DNA of 64,000 nucleotides from JBAXAM01 sp037142515 (GTDB lineage Bacteria > Pseudomonadota > Gammaproteobacteria > UBA9339), in NCBI GenBank assembly GCA_037142515.1, contig JBAXAM010000002.1:33781-97780 (forward strand). The letters run 5' to 3'. Positions within the stretch are counted from its first letter, which is position 1. Each line of letters opens with the position of its first letter. The notes below the pieces were generated by a model, which saw only the letters and a list, made by a program, of their open reading frames with translations, was not told the DNA's origin and did no database searches. The translations under genes were made by a program, and so were the position numbers. Shown one piece after another: positions 41,946-50,873 of this stretch.

Positions 41946-44735
41946 CTAGGCAAAATATCGCTCTTCACCACTACCAAATAAGTTTTCTACGCATCGGCCG
42001 CACAGCTCTGGATGGTCTTTGTTATTGCCAACATCCTCACAATAATGCCAACAACGAGAGCATTTTTTATGTGCGGTTGGCGTAGCTACAAGCTTTAAAC
42101 CTGGTAGATCAGTTGCAATACTATTTGCTGGAGCAACAGCAATATCTTTTACTATCGCAGTCGAAGTAATCAACACAAAACGTAAATCATTTTTTAATTT
42201 TGCAAGCACTGACAAAATATTAGCGTCGCAACATAGCGTCACAGTAGCAGCAAGACTTGAACCGATAGAACCAGCAACGCGCAAGCTTTCTAACTCTTTG
42301 TTAACGGCTACTCGAATATTTTGGATAACACGCCAATCATCTATAGTAATTTGATCTTTAGATAAATCAAAATCAGCTGCATTAACCGCTCTATACCAAC
42401 GCGCCATAAAAACTGACTGTTCCGTCTTCTTCATTTCTTGCCAAATTTCCTCAGCAGTAAAACTCAAAATCGGGGCAATTAAGCGCACTAAAATTTCTAA
42501 AATATGCAATAGCGCTGTTTGGGCACTGCGTCGCCCTAAGCTATTCGGCATCATAGTATAAAGACGGTCTTTAATAATGCTAAAATAAAAACTGCTGATC
42601 TCCGTAGATAAAACTCCCTGCAAATTAGCGCAAGCTAAATGAAACTGGTATGCGTTATAATATTTAAAGCAGCTTTTTTCTAAATCCAAAATTTGCGCAA
42701 CCGCAAAGCGATCAAGCGCTAGCATTTGCTCTGGCGGTACTAAATCTCTATCTTGAACAAAACCAACCAAATTTCCAAGCAAAAATCTTGCAGTATTACG
42801 TAGCATACGATAAGCATCTGCAGTACGTGCAAAAATTTCATCAGAAACCGCAAGATCACCGTGCAAATCAGTAGCTGCCACCCATAAACGCAATACATCA
42901 GCGCCATATTTATTAATTAGTTGCTTTGGTGCAATCACATTTCCAAGAGACTTAGACATCTTATGGCCTTTAGCATCAACCGTAAAACCATGGCTTACCA
43001 CCTTTTTATACGGCGCATGCCCATACAAAGCCACTGCTGTTATTAAAGAAGATTGAAACCAACCACGATACTGATCACTACCTTCAACATAAAGATCAGC
43101 TTGTGACTGCCCAAGCACACAATAATGCGATACCCCTGAATCGAACCAAACATCCAAAGTATCTATCACTTTTTCATAGTCGCTAGCAGGTATGCCTACT
43201 ACGTGTTCTTCTAAAAATTTTTGGGCATCAAGCTTGTGCCAATAAATAATACCTTCTTTCTCAATACCTGGAGCAATAATTTCACTGGTTAATTTCTGCA
43301 TATGCGGATGTAACTCACCAGTTTCTTTATGTACAAATAACGCAAGCGGCGTATTCCAAAAGCGCTGACGCGAAATGCACCAATCCGGACGTAAATTTAC
43401 CATGCTTTTAATGCGCTCTTCACCCTGCGGCGGAATCCAATTTACTTTTTCGATTTCGCCATTGGTTTGCTCGCGCAAGCTATCCATACTAATAAACCAC
43501 TGCTGCGTCGCTCGAAAAATCAAAGGAGTTTTATGACGCCAACAATGCGGATAGCTGTGCTGCAAGGTTTGGGCATGAATCAAAGAGCCGTTTTCTTTCA
43601 GGAGTGCAATAACATGATCATTAGCAGCAAATACATTTTCACCAGCAAAAAATGGCGTCGAACTTAAAAACTTGCCATCAGGCCCAACTGGGTTTTTTAT
43701 AGGTAATTTATAGTACAAACCAATCCTATAGTCTTCTTGACCGTGTGCTGGTGCCGTATGAACTGCTCCAGTTCCAGCATCAACCGTAACATGCTCGCCT
43801 AAAATCACTGGCACAGTTTTATCAGCCAAAAATGGATGCTTAAGTAAAGTGCTTTCTAAGTCACTACCCAAATAAGTTGCAATAACCTGATAAGTAGCTA
43901 TACCATAACGCTGCATTACTTGGCTCAATAAATCTTCTAAAATTATAAAATTTTCATTATGGTCATTACATTTTACTAGTACGTATTTTAATTCTGGATG
44001 CAAACAAACAGCTTCATTAGCTGGCAAGGTCCAAGGCGTAGTGGTCCAAATTGGAATACTTAAGTTTTCGACTTTAAATTTTGCTGAGTCAACAACAGCA
44101 AATCTAACATCAATTGCCGGAGAAACCTTATCTTGATACTCAACTTCGGCTTCAGCTAGCGATGATCCACAAGCAATGCACCAGTGTACTGGCTTATAGC
44201 CGCGAATAATATAATCATTTTTTATAATCTGAGAAAACGCACGTACGATATTAGCTTCATACTTAAAATCCATTGTATAATATGAATGCTCCCAATCACC
44301 TATAACACCCAAACGCTGAAAATCTAGCATTTGCGCTTGTATCTGCCCCATAGCATACTTGCGACACTCGGCAATAAACTGCTCGACTGAAATTTTAGCT
44401 CCAACCCTGCCAAACTTCTTTTCAACATTTAATTCGATAGCCAAACCATGACAATCCCAACCTGGAACATAAGGCACACTGTATCCATCAAGCAATTTAG
44501 TTTTGTTAATAATATCCTTAAGAATCTTATTAAAAGCGTGGCCCAAATGAATGTCGCCGTTAGCAAACGGTGGTCCATCATGCAAAACAAATCTACCGCA
44601 TGCATTTTTTGCTTGGGCAAAGCTTTGGTACAAATCAATTGATCGCCAAAATTCAAGCATTTTCGGCTCGCGCTTTGGTAAATCCGCTTTCATGGGAAAA
44701 TCTGTCTTTGGAAGATTAACTTGGTAGTCTGTCAT
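41946..44735 (-). CDS. ileS: Isoleucyl-tRNA synthetase
   Basis: Class I synthetase of 929 residues with editing domain. The HIGH motif is HLGH in GPPFANGDIHLGH, and KMSKS is in GHKMSKSLGNV. The CP1 editing insert contains the TTPWTLPANEA region. The C-terminal zinc site has CSRCWHYC and CGRC. It overlaps ribF by 20 bp at its start. In most gammaproteobacteria lspA follows ileS; here asnA on the opposite strand occupies that place. Confidence 0.97.
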   Translation of the reverse strand: MTDYQVNLPKTDFPMKADLPKREPKMLEFWRSIDLYQSFAQAKNACGRFVLHDGPPFANGDIHLGHAFNKILKDIINKTKLLDGYSVPYVPGWDCHGLAIELNVEKKFGRVGAKISVEQFIAECRKYAMGQIQAQMLDFQRLGVIGDWEHSYYTMDFKYEANIVRAFSQIIKNDYIIRGYKPVHWCIACGSSLAEAEVEYQDKVSPAIDVRFAVVDSAKFKVENLSIPIWTTTPWTLPANEAVCLHPELKYVLVKCNDHNENFIILEDLLSQVMQRYGIATYQVIATYLGSDLESTLLKHPFLADKTVPVILGEHVTVDAGTGAVHTAPAHGQEDYRIGLYYKLPIKNPVGPDGKFLSSTPFFAGENVFAANDHVIALLKENGSLIHAQTLQHSYPHCWRHKTPLIFRATQQWFISMDSLREQTNGEIEKVNWIPPQGEERIKSMVNLRPDWCISRQRFWNTPLALFVHKETGELHPHMQKLTSEIIAPGIEKEGIIYWHKLDAQKFLEEHVVGIPASDYEKVIDTLDVWFDSGVSHYCVLGQSQADLYVEGSDQYRGWFQSSLITAVALYGHAPYKKVVSHGFTVDAKGHKMSKSLGNVIAPKQLINKYGADVLRLWVAATDLHGDLAVSDEIFARTADAYRMLRNTARFLLGNLVGFVQDRDLVPPEQMLALDRFAVAQILDLEKSCFKYYNAYQFHLACANLQGVLSTEISSFYFSIIKDRLYTMMPNSLGRRSAQTALLHILEILVRLIAPILSFTAEEIWQEMKKTEQSVFMARWYRAVNAADFDLSKDQITIDDWRVIQNIRVAVNKELESLRVAGSIGSSLAATVTLCCDANILSVLAKLKNDLRFVLITSTAIVKDIAVAPANSIATDLPGLKLVATPTAHKKCSRCWHYCEDVGNNKDHPELCGRCVENLFGSGEERYFA

Positions 44736-45654
44736 AGAAGTAACAATATGCTGTTTTTATATCTTTTTCAATTTGTAATTTCAATTCTTTAAGCGATGCG
44801 AATTTCTGCTCATCTCGAATTTTTTCGCAAAACTCTATGGTAATTCTTTTGCCATAAATATTGGCATTAAAATTAAAAATATAAACCTCAAATGATTTGC
44901 ACTTCCCTGAAACTGTCGGCCGAAAGCCAATATTAGCAACACCAAACAAGATTTCTTTTCCACTATCATAAACTTTAACTGCATAAACACCTTCAAGTGG
45001 CAATTCACGCCGCACCAAATGGATATTGGCAGTAGGAAAACCCAAATCCCGACCAAGCTGCCTACCATGAATCACTTGCCCCATAACTCTATACGGTCTT
45101 CCCAAAAACCTAGTTACAACTCTTAAATTACCCTGTAATAAAGCAATGCGAATAAATGAACTGCTAACTCGCACCCCTTCAACATTAAATGCTGGCACAC
45201 TTTCAACTTCCAATCCTAAATATCCTGCGCATTGATTTAGTAGCACAAAATCCCCTTCACGATTATGCCCAAAAGAAAAATCATCGCCAATTACCAAGTA
45301 ACGCACATGCATTGCTTGAGCCAAAATTTTTTCAGCAAAACACTTGGCTGTCATACCAACAAAATGCGCATTAAAAGCCAAGACTAAAACCGCATCGATC
45401 TCATATTGAGCAAACAGGAGTATTTTTTCTCGCAAACTGGTCAAACGTAGAGATTTATCACCGGTAAAAAACTCCACCGGCTGCGGTTCAAAAATTACAA
45501 CAATTGCCGGAATTTTTAGTTCTTTGGATTTTTCTTTAAGACGAATCAATAATTGCTGATGCCCAAGGTGTACACCATCGTAATTGCCAATAGTAGCTAC
45601 GCAACCACCGGCAAAATGTGTTTTTAAATTATACAAACCTCGAATGAGTCGCAT
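44716..45654 (-). CDS. ribF: Bifunctional riboflavin kinase/FAD synthetase
   Basis: Makes FMN and FAD from riboflavin. From the ATG at 45654 (MRLIRGLYNL, the usual family start) the protein is 312 residues; a GTG two codons upstream is the alternative. The N-terminal nucleotidyltransferase has GNYDGVHLGHQ and the C-terminal kinase domain has GRDLGFPTANI. Many flavoenzymes in this window (FAD cassette, Dus, nitroreductase) depend on its products. It is coupled to ileS, the usual gammaproteobacterial pair. Confidence 0.95.
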   Translation of the reverse strand: MRLIRGLYNLKTHFAGGCVATIGNYDGVHLGHQQLLIRLKEKSKELKIPAIVVIFEPQPVEFFTGDKSLRLTSLREKILLFAQYEIDAVLVLAFNAHFVGMTAKCFAEKILAQAMHVRYLVIGDDFSFGHNREGDFVLLNQCAGYLGLEVESVPAFNVEGVRVSSSFIRIALLQGNLRVVTRFLGRPYRVMGQVIHGRQLGRDLGFPTANIHLVRRELPLEGVYAVKVYDSGKEILFGVANIGFRPTVSGKCKSFEVYIFNFNANIYGKRITIEFCEKIRDEQKFASLKELKLQIEKDIKTAYCYFYDRLPS

Positions 45655-45695
45655 AGACACTATTTTGTCGCAGGTTGTTATTAGAGTAAAGCATA

Positions 45696-47840
45696 TTACA
45701 TATTTTTTATTTCAGTTCCATTTTTACTATCCTTATCATACTCGTCCTCCTCCTTAGCCTCTTTAACACTTTCCAGGACATAATTCTTTACCACTGATAT
45801 TTTTTGTTTTTGCTCAAAAGAAGCTTTTTTGTATTTATTAAGATTAGACTCTCGTTGCGAAATAGTAGCTTGCGAATTCTCTATTTTTTCCAAATTCTTT
45901 ATTTGTTGCGGATTATATTTATCACTATTTTCCTCGCTATCTTTACATATTGCATCATAAAGATCAAATCCCGTAGTGCTTTCAAGCTCTTTGCTAAAAT
46001 TTAAAAAAGCCTCTGTTAGCTGTTTGGACCACTGCTCAACATCTGCATGTTTAGAATCGTTTAATCTACGAGAATAATCTATATCCAATGCCTGTCTTAC
46101 TTCTGCGATGAGCTCTTGATGCTTACTTTCATTTCGAGCCATCTCTTTTAACTTTGCTACTAATGCCGTATTTTTAATTTCACCCCTATCTGATGGTGTT
46201 TGACCACGATCAGCCTTCAATGCTTCAGCCGCAGTATCAAAAAAGTAGCTATAAATAAAGCATCGCTGATCTGGTCGAAAATCCCCTTCCATTATCCCGC
46301 GCGCGCCTGGGCGTTCTTTTTTTATATTATCAGAAATTTTACTAGGCAACTCACCAGTATGCAAAATATCGTCACATATCATCACGGTCACACTACGCCC
46401 TTGTCCAGCTTCGCAATGCTTAACGGAAGACTGATAGGCGCCTTCCCGCGGTGGTGGAAACTGGTTTAAATAGTCATCCATCCGTTTAAAAGAAAGTAAA
46501 TTTCCATCACTAGTTCTCATTTGATGATCGCGCATTGTGGCAACCTTACATGATATCTGTATGTCGTACCCTTCTTCTTTATATTTGTATTCAAGATATT
46601 CCGCAATAGACCGAACGTCTTCTATTTTTTCAGCATCCGATTTTCCAAAAAATGGCTTACTGTTATCAGAACTATCTAAAACTGACAATATATTAAAATC
46701 TATTTTTCTACTTGATCCACTATCTCCTATAGCCTGCTTTAGCATGCCTTCCAACATATCAAGCGACGGCAATCCAGATAAAAATTTTGTGCTTTTTGGT
46801 GATTTAGCGTCCACATCACTTATTTTATTAAAGCTTTTATTAAGCTTGGTAAAGGGCCGAAAATTAAACCACCTAGATAAAACCGACGTATTCAACTTAC
46901 GAACCTGTTTCTCATCAACCTTTTTACAAACACTCTTTTTTAGACCTTCGGAAAGTAGCTGATTACGGGCAATTTTTCCAAATTTTCCCGGAGTCGGATT
47001 GAGCAATTCGCTAAGCTCTGGGAATCTATTCGCTGGTTTTTTTATAATGTCATTATTTTCATATCTATAGATCATGACATTAACTTTCCTGATCAGACCT
47101 TCTAACTTCTCTATTCTTTTTAAATTACTTGCATCCTTTTTATTAGTTATTTGTCCTAATGAATCAGCAAGCTCTTTATTAACATATTCAATGTATCTGA
47201 GAAGAGAAGCTGTTTTTATCTCTTTAGAAATATCTTCATCATTAACAACACCATCATACTCATCCAGTGTCTTATACAAAGTATCATACGATGACGTCAC
47301 CGCGTCTGGATCAGAAGGCGACTTGGACAAACTATTATTACACTCTTGAACCTTTAAGATAAGCGGTTCGATTTTGTATTTCTTTTGATTGCTTACCATA
47401 TTCTCCATCAACATTTTTTCTTGCTCCTCACTATAAGAAGCTGGATTGCTTATATAATCGGCAAGTAGTTTTTCGAAAAGATTAACTTTGTATCGCTTAG
47501 CGAATCTATTGTTAAAACCAATAAACAGGGATATTTGTTCTCTATCTTGAGTTTGTAAAAACCAGGCTTTTATTTTGGCAAAAAATTCTGGTCCAGATAA
47601 ATATTCTCTTGTTGTCCGTATGCCAATCTTGTATAAATATTGTTCTAGGTCGTTATCCGCTTTCTTATTGCTGTCAGGTCCGTTTGCCCGCCAAGTATGA
47701 TATCCAACTCTTCTATTCTGCTCCTGTATCATCTTACCATCTGTAATAGCACTATTTTTTAATGCCTTAATCGCAGCAATAAAAAATACCTTGTTAACCT
47801 CAAAGTTATCTTGCTGCTTCGCCTTGTCATAGTTATACAT
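45696..47840 (-). CDS. Uncharacterised protein with CX5R phosphatase signature (effector candidate)
   Basis: 714 residues, no signal peptide, mostly polar and helical. At 475-483 it reads HCEAGQGRS, a match to the cysteine phosphatase P-loop HCX5R(S/T), with Cys476 as nucleophile and Arg482 as phosphate binder. The preceding segment (QFPPPREG, about 460) may be part of a substrate loop; a general-acid Asp is not certain. The C-terminus is a charged coiled coil. A GGGAG ribosome binding site precedes the ATG. It sits between ribF and marC, inside the otherwise conserved murJ-ribF region. Tyrosine, dual-specificity or lipid phosphatase are all possible; secretion into a host is inference. Confidence 0.8.
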   Translation of the reverse strand: MYNYDKAKQQDNFEVNKVFFIAAIKALKNSAITDGKMIQEQNRRVGYHTWRANGPDSNKKADNDLEQYLYKIGIRTTREYLSGPEFFAKIKAWFLQTQDREQISLFIGFNNRFAKRYKVNLFEKLLADYISNPASYSEEQEKMLMENMVSNQKKYKIEPLILKVQECNNSLSKSPSDPDAVTSSYDTLYKTLDEYDGVVNDEDISKEIKTASLLRYIEYVNKELADSLGQITNKKDASNLKRIEKLEGLIRKVNVMIYRYENNDIIKKPANRFPELSELLNPTPGKFGKIARNQLLSEGLKKSVCKKVDEKQVRKLNTSVLSRWFNFRPFTKLNKSFNKISDVDAKSPKSTKFLSGLPSLDMLEGMLKQAIGDSGSSRKIDFNILSVLDSSDNSKPFFGKSDAEKIEDVRSIAEYLEYKYKEEGYDIQISCKVATMRDHQMRTSDGNLLSFKRMDDYLNQFPPPREGAYQSSVKHCEAGQGRSVTVMICDDILHTGELPSKISDNIKKERPGARGIMEGDFRPDQRCFIYSYFFDTAAEALKADRGQTPSDRGEIKNTALVAKLKEMARNESKHQELIAEVRQALDIDYSRRLNDSKHADVEQWSKQLTEAFLNFSKELESTTGFDLYDAICKDSEENSDKYNPQQIKNLEKIENSQATISQRESNLNKYKKASFEQKQKISVVKNYVLESVKEAKEEDEYDKDSKNGTEIKNM

Positions 47841-47983
47841 AGTTATCTCCCTGAAATTTTAACTAATAACTCAAAAAACCCATATTCGAGAATTATACAT
47901 TAATTTAAACCATCGATAAAACATTCTTAATTTTGACCCCATGATATATTGACAAAAAAATATGATCGAGGAGAATATACTCC

Positions 47984-48595
47984 ATGGATCCATCACAGAT
48001 CATCGAGAATTCTTTATATTTTTTGGCTCTAATCAATCCAATAAGCAAAGTGCTATTTATTGCCTCAAAACACCCGGCATATTCACGCCGAGAATTAATT
48101 TCTATTTCGGTACGCTCCACCATTGTGGCGTTTTTAATTTTAGCCATATCAACTAGTGTGGGTGATTTTTTAATGGTAAGAGTTTTTCATGTAGAAATTT
48201 ACTCATTAAGCGTAGCCGGCGGTATTATTCTTTTTATTATTGGCTTAACCGCAGTCAGAAAGGGAAGGTTTTTTGAAGAAGAAAAAGAGAATCATAAATC
48301 ACATGATATATCAGTAGTGCCTCTTGCAGCCCCGCTAATCGCTGGCCCAGGAACTATGACCGCTGCTATTTCTTTTGCCTCTATGCACGGCACAATAGCA
48401 ACTATACTTTGCGTCACTATTGCCGTATTAGTAAATTTGGTCTGTATGCTGCTCTCTTCTCAAATCAACCGGGCAGTTGAAAAACTAAATGCCACTGAAC
48501 CACTAATTCGCATCACTGGACTGATAGTTACAGCAGTAGCAATGCAAATGATTTTTACTGGTTGCGCCACCTGGGTTTCGAGGACCGTCTTATAA
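47984..48595 (+). CDS. MarC family (UPF0056) membrane protein
   Basis: 203-residue inner-membrane protein with six hydrophobic helices. Conserved segments are FLALINPISKVLFI, PLAAPLIAGPGTMTAAI and the final TGLIVTAVAMQMIFTG. The family was once thought to affect multiple antibiotic resistance, but its function is unresolved. A GAGGAG ribosome binding site precedes the ATG. Its end overlaps the murJ end by 6 bp (convergent). Confidence 0.9.
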   Translation: MDPSQIIENSLYFLALINPISKVLFIASKHPAYSRRELISISVRSTIVAFLILAISTSVGDFLMVRVFHVEIYSLSVAGGIILFIIGLTAVRKGRFFEEEKENHKSHDISVVPLAAPLIAGPGTMTAAISFASMHGTIATILCVTIAVLVNLVCMLLSSQINRAVEKLNATEPLIRITGLIVTAVAMQMIFTGCATWVSRTVL

Positions 48596-50128
48596 AATAA
48601 AATCTCGCCATCTCATGCCGCTTACCCACAAACATCCCAAATAAGCTAAAACGGCGCCAATACATAAAATTGCCAAATGACTCGCGCGTGCTAATGAGCT
48701 CCAACCAAACCACACAGCTAAATCAGCAGTAGTAAACCAAAGAAATATTGCTAAAACAGCACTAGCAACTAGCAGCCGCACCCAAAATATTTTCCATCCT
48801 TGGCCGGGCTGATAATGCTTATCGCGTCTGATAATCCAAAATAATAATCCAGCATTGAGTGAAGATGTAAGCGAAGTTGCCAATGCCAATCCAGCATGTT
48901 TTAACGGAAAAACTAAAATAGCAGCAAGTACAACATTAGCAAATACAGAAACAGCTGCGACTTTTACTGGTGTCTTAATATTTTGCCGCGAATAAAAACC
49001 CGAAGCCAATACTTTAACTAACATAAAAGCAGGAATACCGACTGTAAAACCAAGTAAACTACGCCGCACCATAAGCACATCAAAATCGGTAAAACTACCT
49101 CCCTTAAGCCGAAGCAGCGTCATCACTATTGGTCCGGCAAGCATAACAATACCAATTACTGCCGGCAGGGCAATGGTTAATACAAACTTTAGCGCCCAGT
49201 CAAGCGCCCCAGAGAACTCTTCTTGTGATTTCGCCGCATGTTTACGTGATAAATACGGTAGCACTACAGTAGCAATCGCTACACCAAAAACTCCCAAAGG
49301 AAACAAAGCTAAGCGACTAGAATAATTAAGCCACGCAATACTACCTACAGGCAAAAATGAGGCCAAGCAATTATCAACTAAAAAACTTATTTGCGCCACG
49401 GAAACACCGAATATCGCCGGCACCATCAATTTCAATACGCGCATTACACCGGTATCACGCCACACAATACGCGGCCTTGGCAACAGATTTAATTTATATA
49501 AAAATGGTAGCTGAAATAAAAGTTGCGCCATACCACCAATAAAAATTCCCCAAGCCAAAGCGACCACTGGTTGAGTAAAATATGGGGCTAAAAAAACAGC
49601 TGCGCCAATTAGGCTTAAGTTTAATAAATTTGGGGCAAATGCTGAAACACCAAATTTTCCATAAGTATTCAGAATTCCGCTAACATACGCAGTTAGTGAG
49701 ATAAATAAAATATAAGGAAAAGTTATACGCAGCATTACAGCTGTAAGCTCAAATCGCGTCGGATCATGAATAAAGCCTGGAGCAAAAACATAAACTAGCC
49801 ATGGTGTAACTAAAACCACGATCACTGTAAAAATAAACAGCACAATCAGCATTACCCCGGCCATCGCTTCTAAAAAAGTTTTAACTTCGGCCCCGCCACG
49901 CTGCTGGTGGTATTCAGATAGCACAGGAACAAAGCTTTGAGAAAACGCACCTTCTCCGACTAATCCTCGAAAAAAATTAGGAATACGATAAGCGACATTG
50001 AATGCGTCCATCCCAGCTGCTGCACCAAAATAATAAGCAAAAACCATCTCACGCACCATTCCAGTTATGCGCGAAATAACTGTCATTAAAGAAAAGGCAA
50101 AAGTGGATTTAAGCAGATTTTTTTTCAT
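48590..50128 (-). CDS. murJ: Lipid II flippase MurJ
   Basis: 512-residue MOP-superfamily membrane protein with about 14 helices, flipping lipid II to the periplasm for peptidoglycan synthesis. Diagnostic segments are RITGMVREMVFAYYFGAAAGMDAFNVAYRIP, split across helix 1-2, and LVGEGAFSQSFVPVLSEY. It lies divergent from the DUF1640-like and rpsT genes, as murJ and rpsT do in other gammaproteobacteria, and belongs with MreBCD to cell-wall elongation. Confidence 0.95.
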   Translation of the reverse strand: MKKNLLKSTFAFSLMTVISRITGMVREMVFAYYFGAAAGMDAFNVAYRIPNFFRGLVGEGAFSQSFVPVLSEYHQQRGGAEVKTFLEAMAGVMLIVLFIFTVIVVLVTPWLVYVFAPGFIHDPTRFELTAVMLRITFPYILFISLTAYVSGILNTYGKFGVSAFAPNLLNLSLIGAAVFLAPYFTQPVVALAWGIFIGGMAQLLFQLPFLYKLNLLPRPRIVWRDTGVMRVLKLMVPAIFGVSVAQISFLVDNCLASFLPVGSIAWLNYSSRLALFPLGVFGVAIATVVLPYLSRKHAAKSQEEFSGALDWALKFVLTIALPAVIGIVMLAGPIVMTLLRLKGGSFTDFDVLMVRRSLLGFTVGIPAFMLVKVLASGFYSRQNIKTPVKVAAVSVFANVVLAAILVFPLKHAGLALATSLTSSLNAGLLFWIIRRDKHYQPGQGWKIFWVRLLVASAVLAIFLWFTTADLAVWFGWSSLARASHLAILCIGAVLAYLGCLWVSGMRWRDFIL

Positions 50129-50267
50129 TTTATTATTAATTTAAAAAACACGGGGTTATTTTTACCACAATCAGGGGTTAGAATACAGATTTTCAAGATT
50201 CAATTATATTAAAATAATGTATAATGAGGAAAAAATGCATATAACTACTTTTGACGAGGCAACAAAA

Positions 50268-50510
50268 ATGAGTAACGAACGAAGCTTTGATACATTACGA
50301 TATGCAAATAGGCTAAAAGCCGCTGGTGTTCCAGAAAAACAAGCGGAAGTACAAGCTGAAATGATGGCAGAAACCATAGAAGATAAGCTAGCAACCAAAA
50401 AGGACTTAAAAGAACTAGAGTTACGAATAATACTAAAGCTTGGCAGTATGATAGTTGGCAGCTTAGGTACGCTAGTTGTCTTAATGAAGCTTTTAAGTTA
50501 TAAACTATAG
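50268..50510 (+). CDS. Small DUF1640-like coiled-coil protein with C-terminal membrane helix
   Basis: 80 residues from ATG 50268 (GAGG eight bases upstream); in-frame ATGs at 50217 and 50235 (with GAGGA) are alternatives that extend it by up to 17 residues. The sequence FDTLRYANRLKAAGVPEKQAEVQAEMM is typical of DUF1640 proteins, followed by a LATKKDLKELELRI coiled coil and a C-terminal hydrophobic helix (MIVGSLGTLVVLMKLL). Bacterial members often occur near mobile genes; function unknown. TATAAT near 50219-50224 could be its -10 box if the 50235 or 50268 start is used. Confidence 0.75.
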   Translation: MSNERSFDTLRYANRLKAAGVPEKQAEVQAEMMAETIEDKLATKKDLKELELRIILKLGSMIVGSLGTLVVLMKLLSYKL

Positions 50511-50520
50511 CCCTTCCCCA

Positions 50521-50549
50521 TTGACAGCCAATCAAGATCGAGGCATATT
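50521..50549 (+). promoter_or_regulatory. rpsT promoter
   Basis: Perfect -35 TTGACA at 50521-50526, 17-bp spacer, then CATATT at 50544-50549 as -10. Predicted start of transcription is about 25 bp upstream of the rpsT GTG. Confidence 0.55.
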
Positions 50550-50582
50550 AGCACTTGGGTAATATTTTTAGAGGAATCGAAA

Positions 50583-50846
50583 GTGGCCAATACTAAATCC
50601 GCAAAAAAACGAGCAGTTCAAAGTGAGACTCGTCGCAAGCACAATGCTAGCATGAAATCTATCTACCGCACCTACATCAAAAAAGTTGATGCTGCAGTCG
50701 TAGCAAATAAAAAAGAAGATGCTATGAAAGCACTGAAAGAAGCGATTCCTGTAATCGACAAGATGATCACAAAAAAAATTCTCGATAAAAACAAAGCTGC
50801 ACGCCATAAAAGCCGTTTAAACGCCAAAATAAAAAAGATGGCATAA
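50583..50846 (+). CDS. rpsT: 30S ribosomal protein S20
   Basis: 87-residue, strongly basic, all-helical protein that binds 16S rRNA early in 30S assembly. The N-terminus ANTKSAKKRAVQSE and the C-terminal KNKAARHKSRLNAKI are diagnostic. Translation begins at GTG (50583) behind GAGGAA; a non-ATG start is common for rpsT, which is often autoregulated through it. It lies divergent from murJ with the DUF1640-like gene inserted between. Confidence 0.96.
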   Translation: MANTKSAKKRAVQSETRRKHNASMKSIYRTYIKKVDAAVVANKKEDAMKALKEAIPVIDKMITKKILDKNKAARHKSRLNAKIKKMA

Positions 50847-50873
50847 ACACCTCGTGTGGCTAGAGAGGACGAC

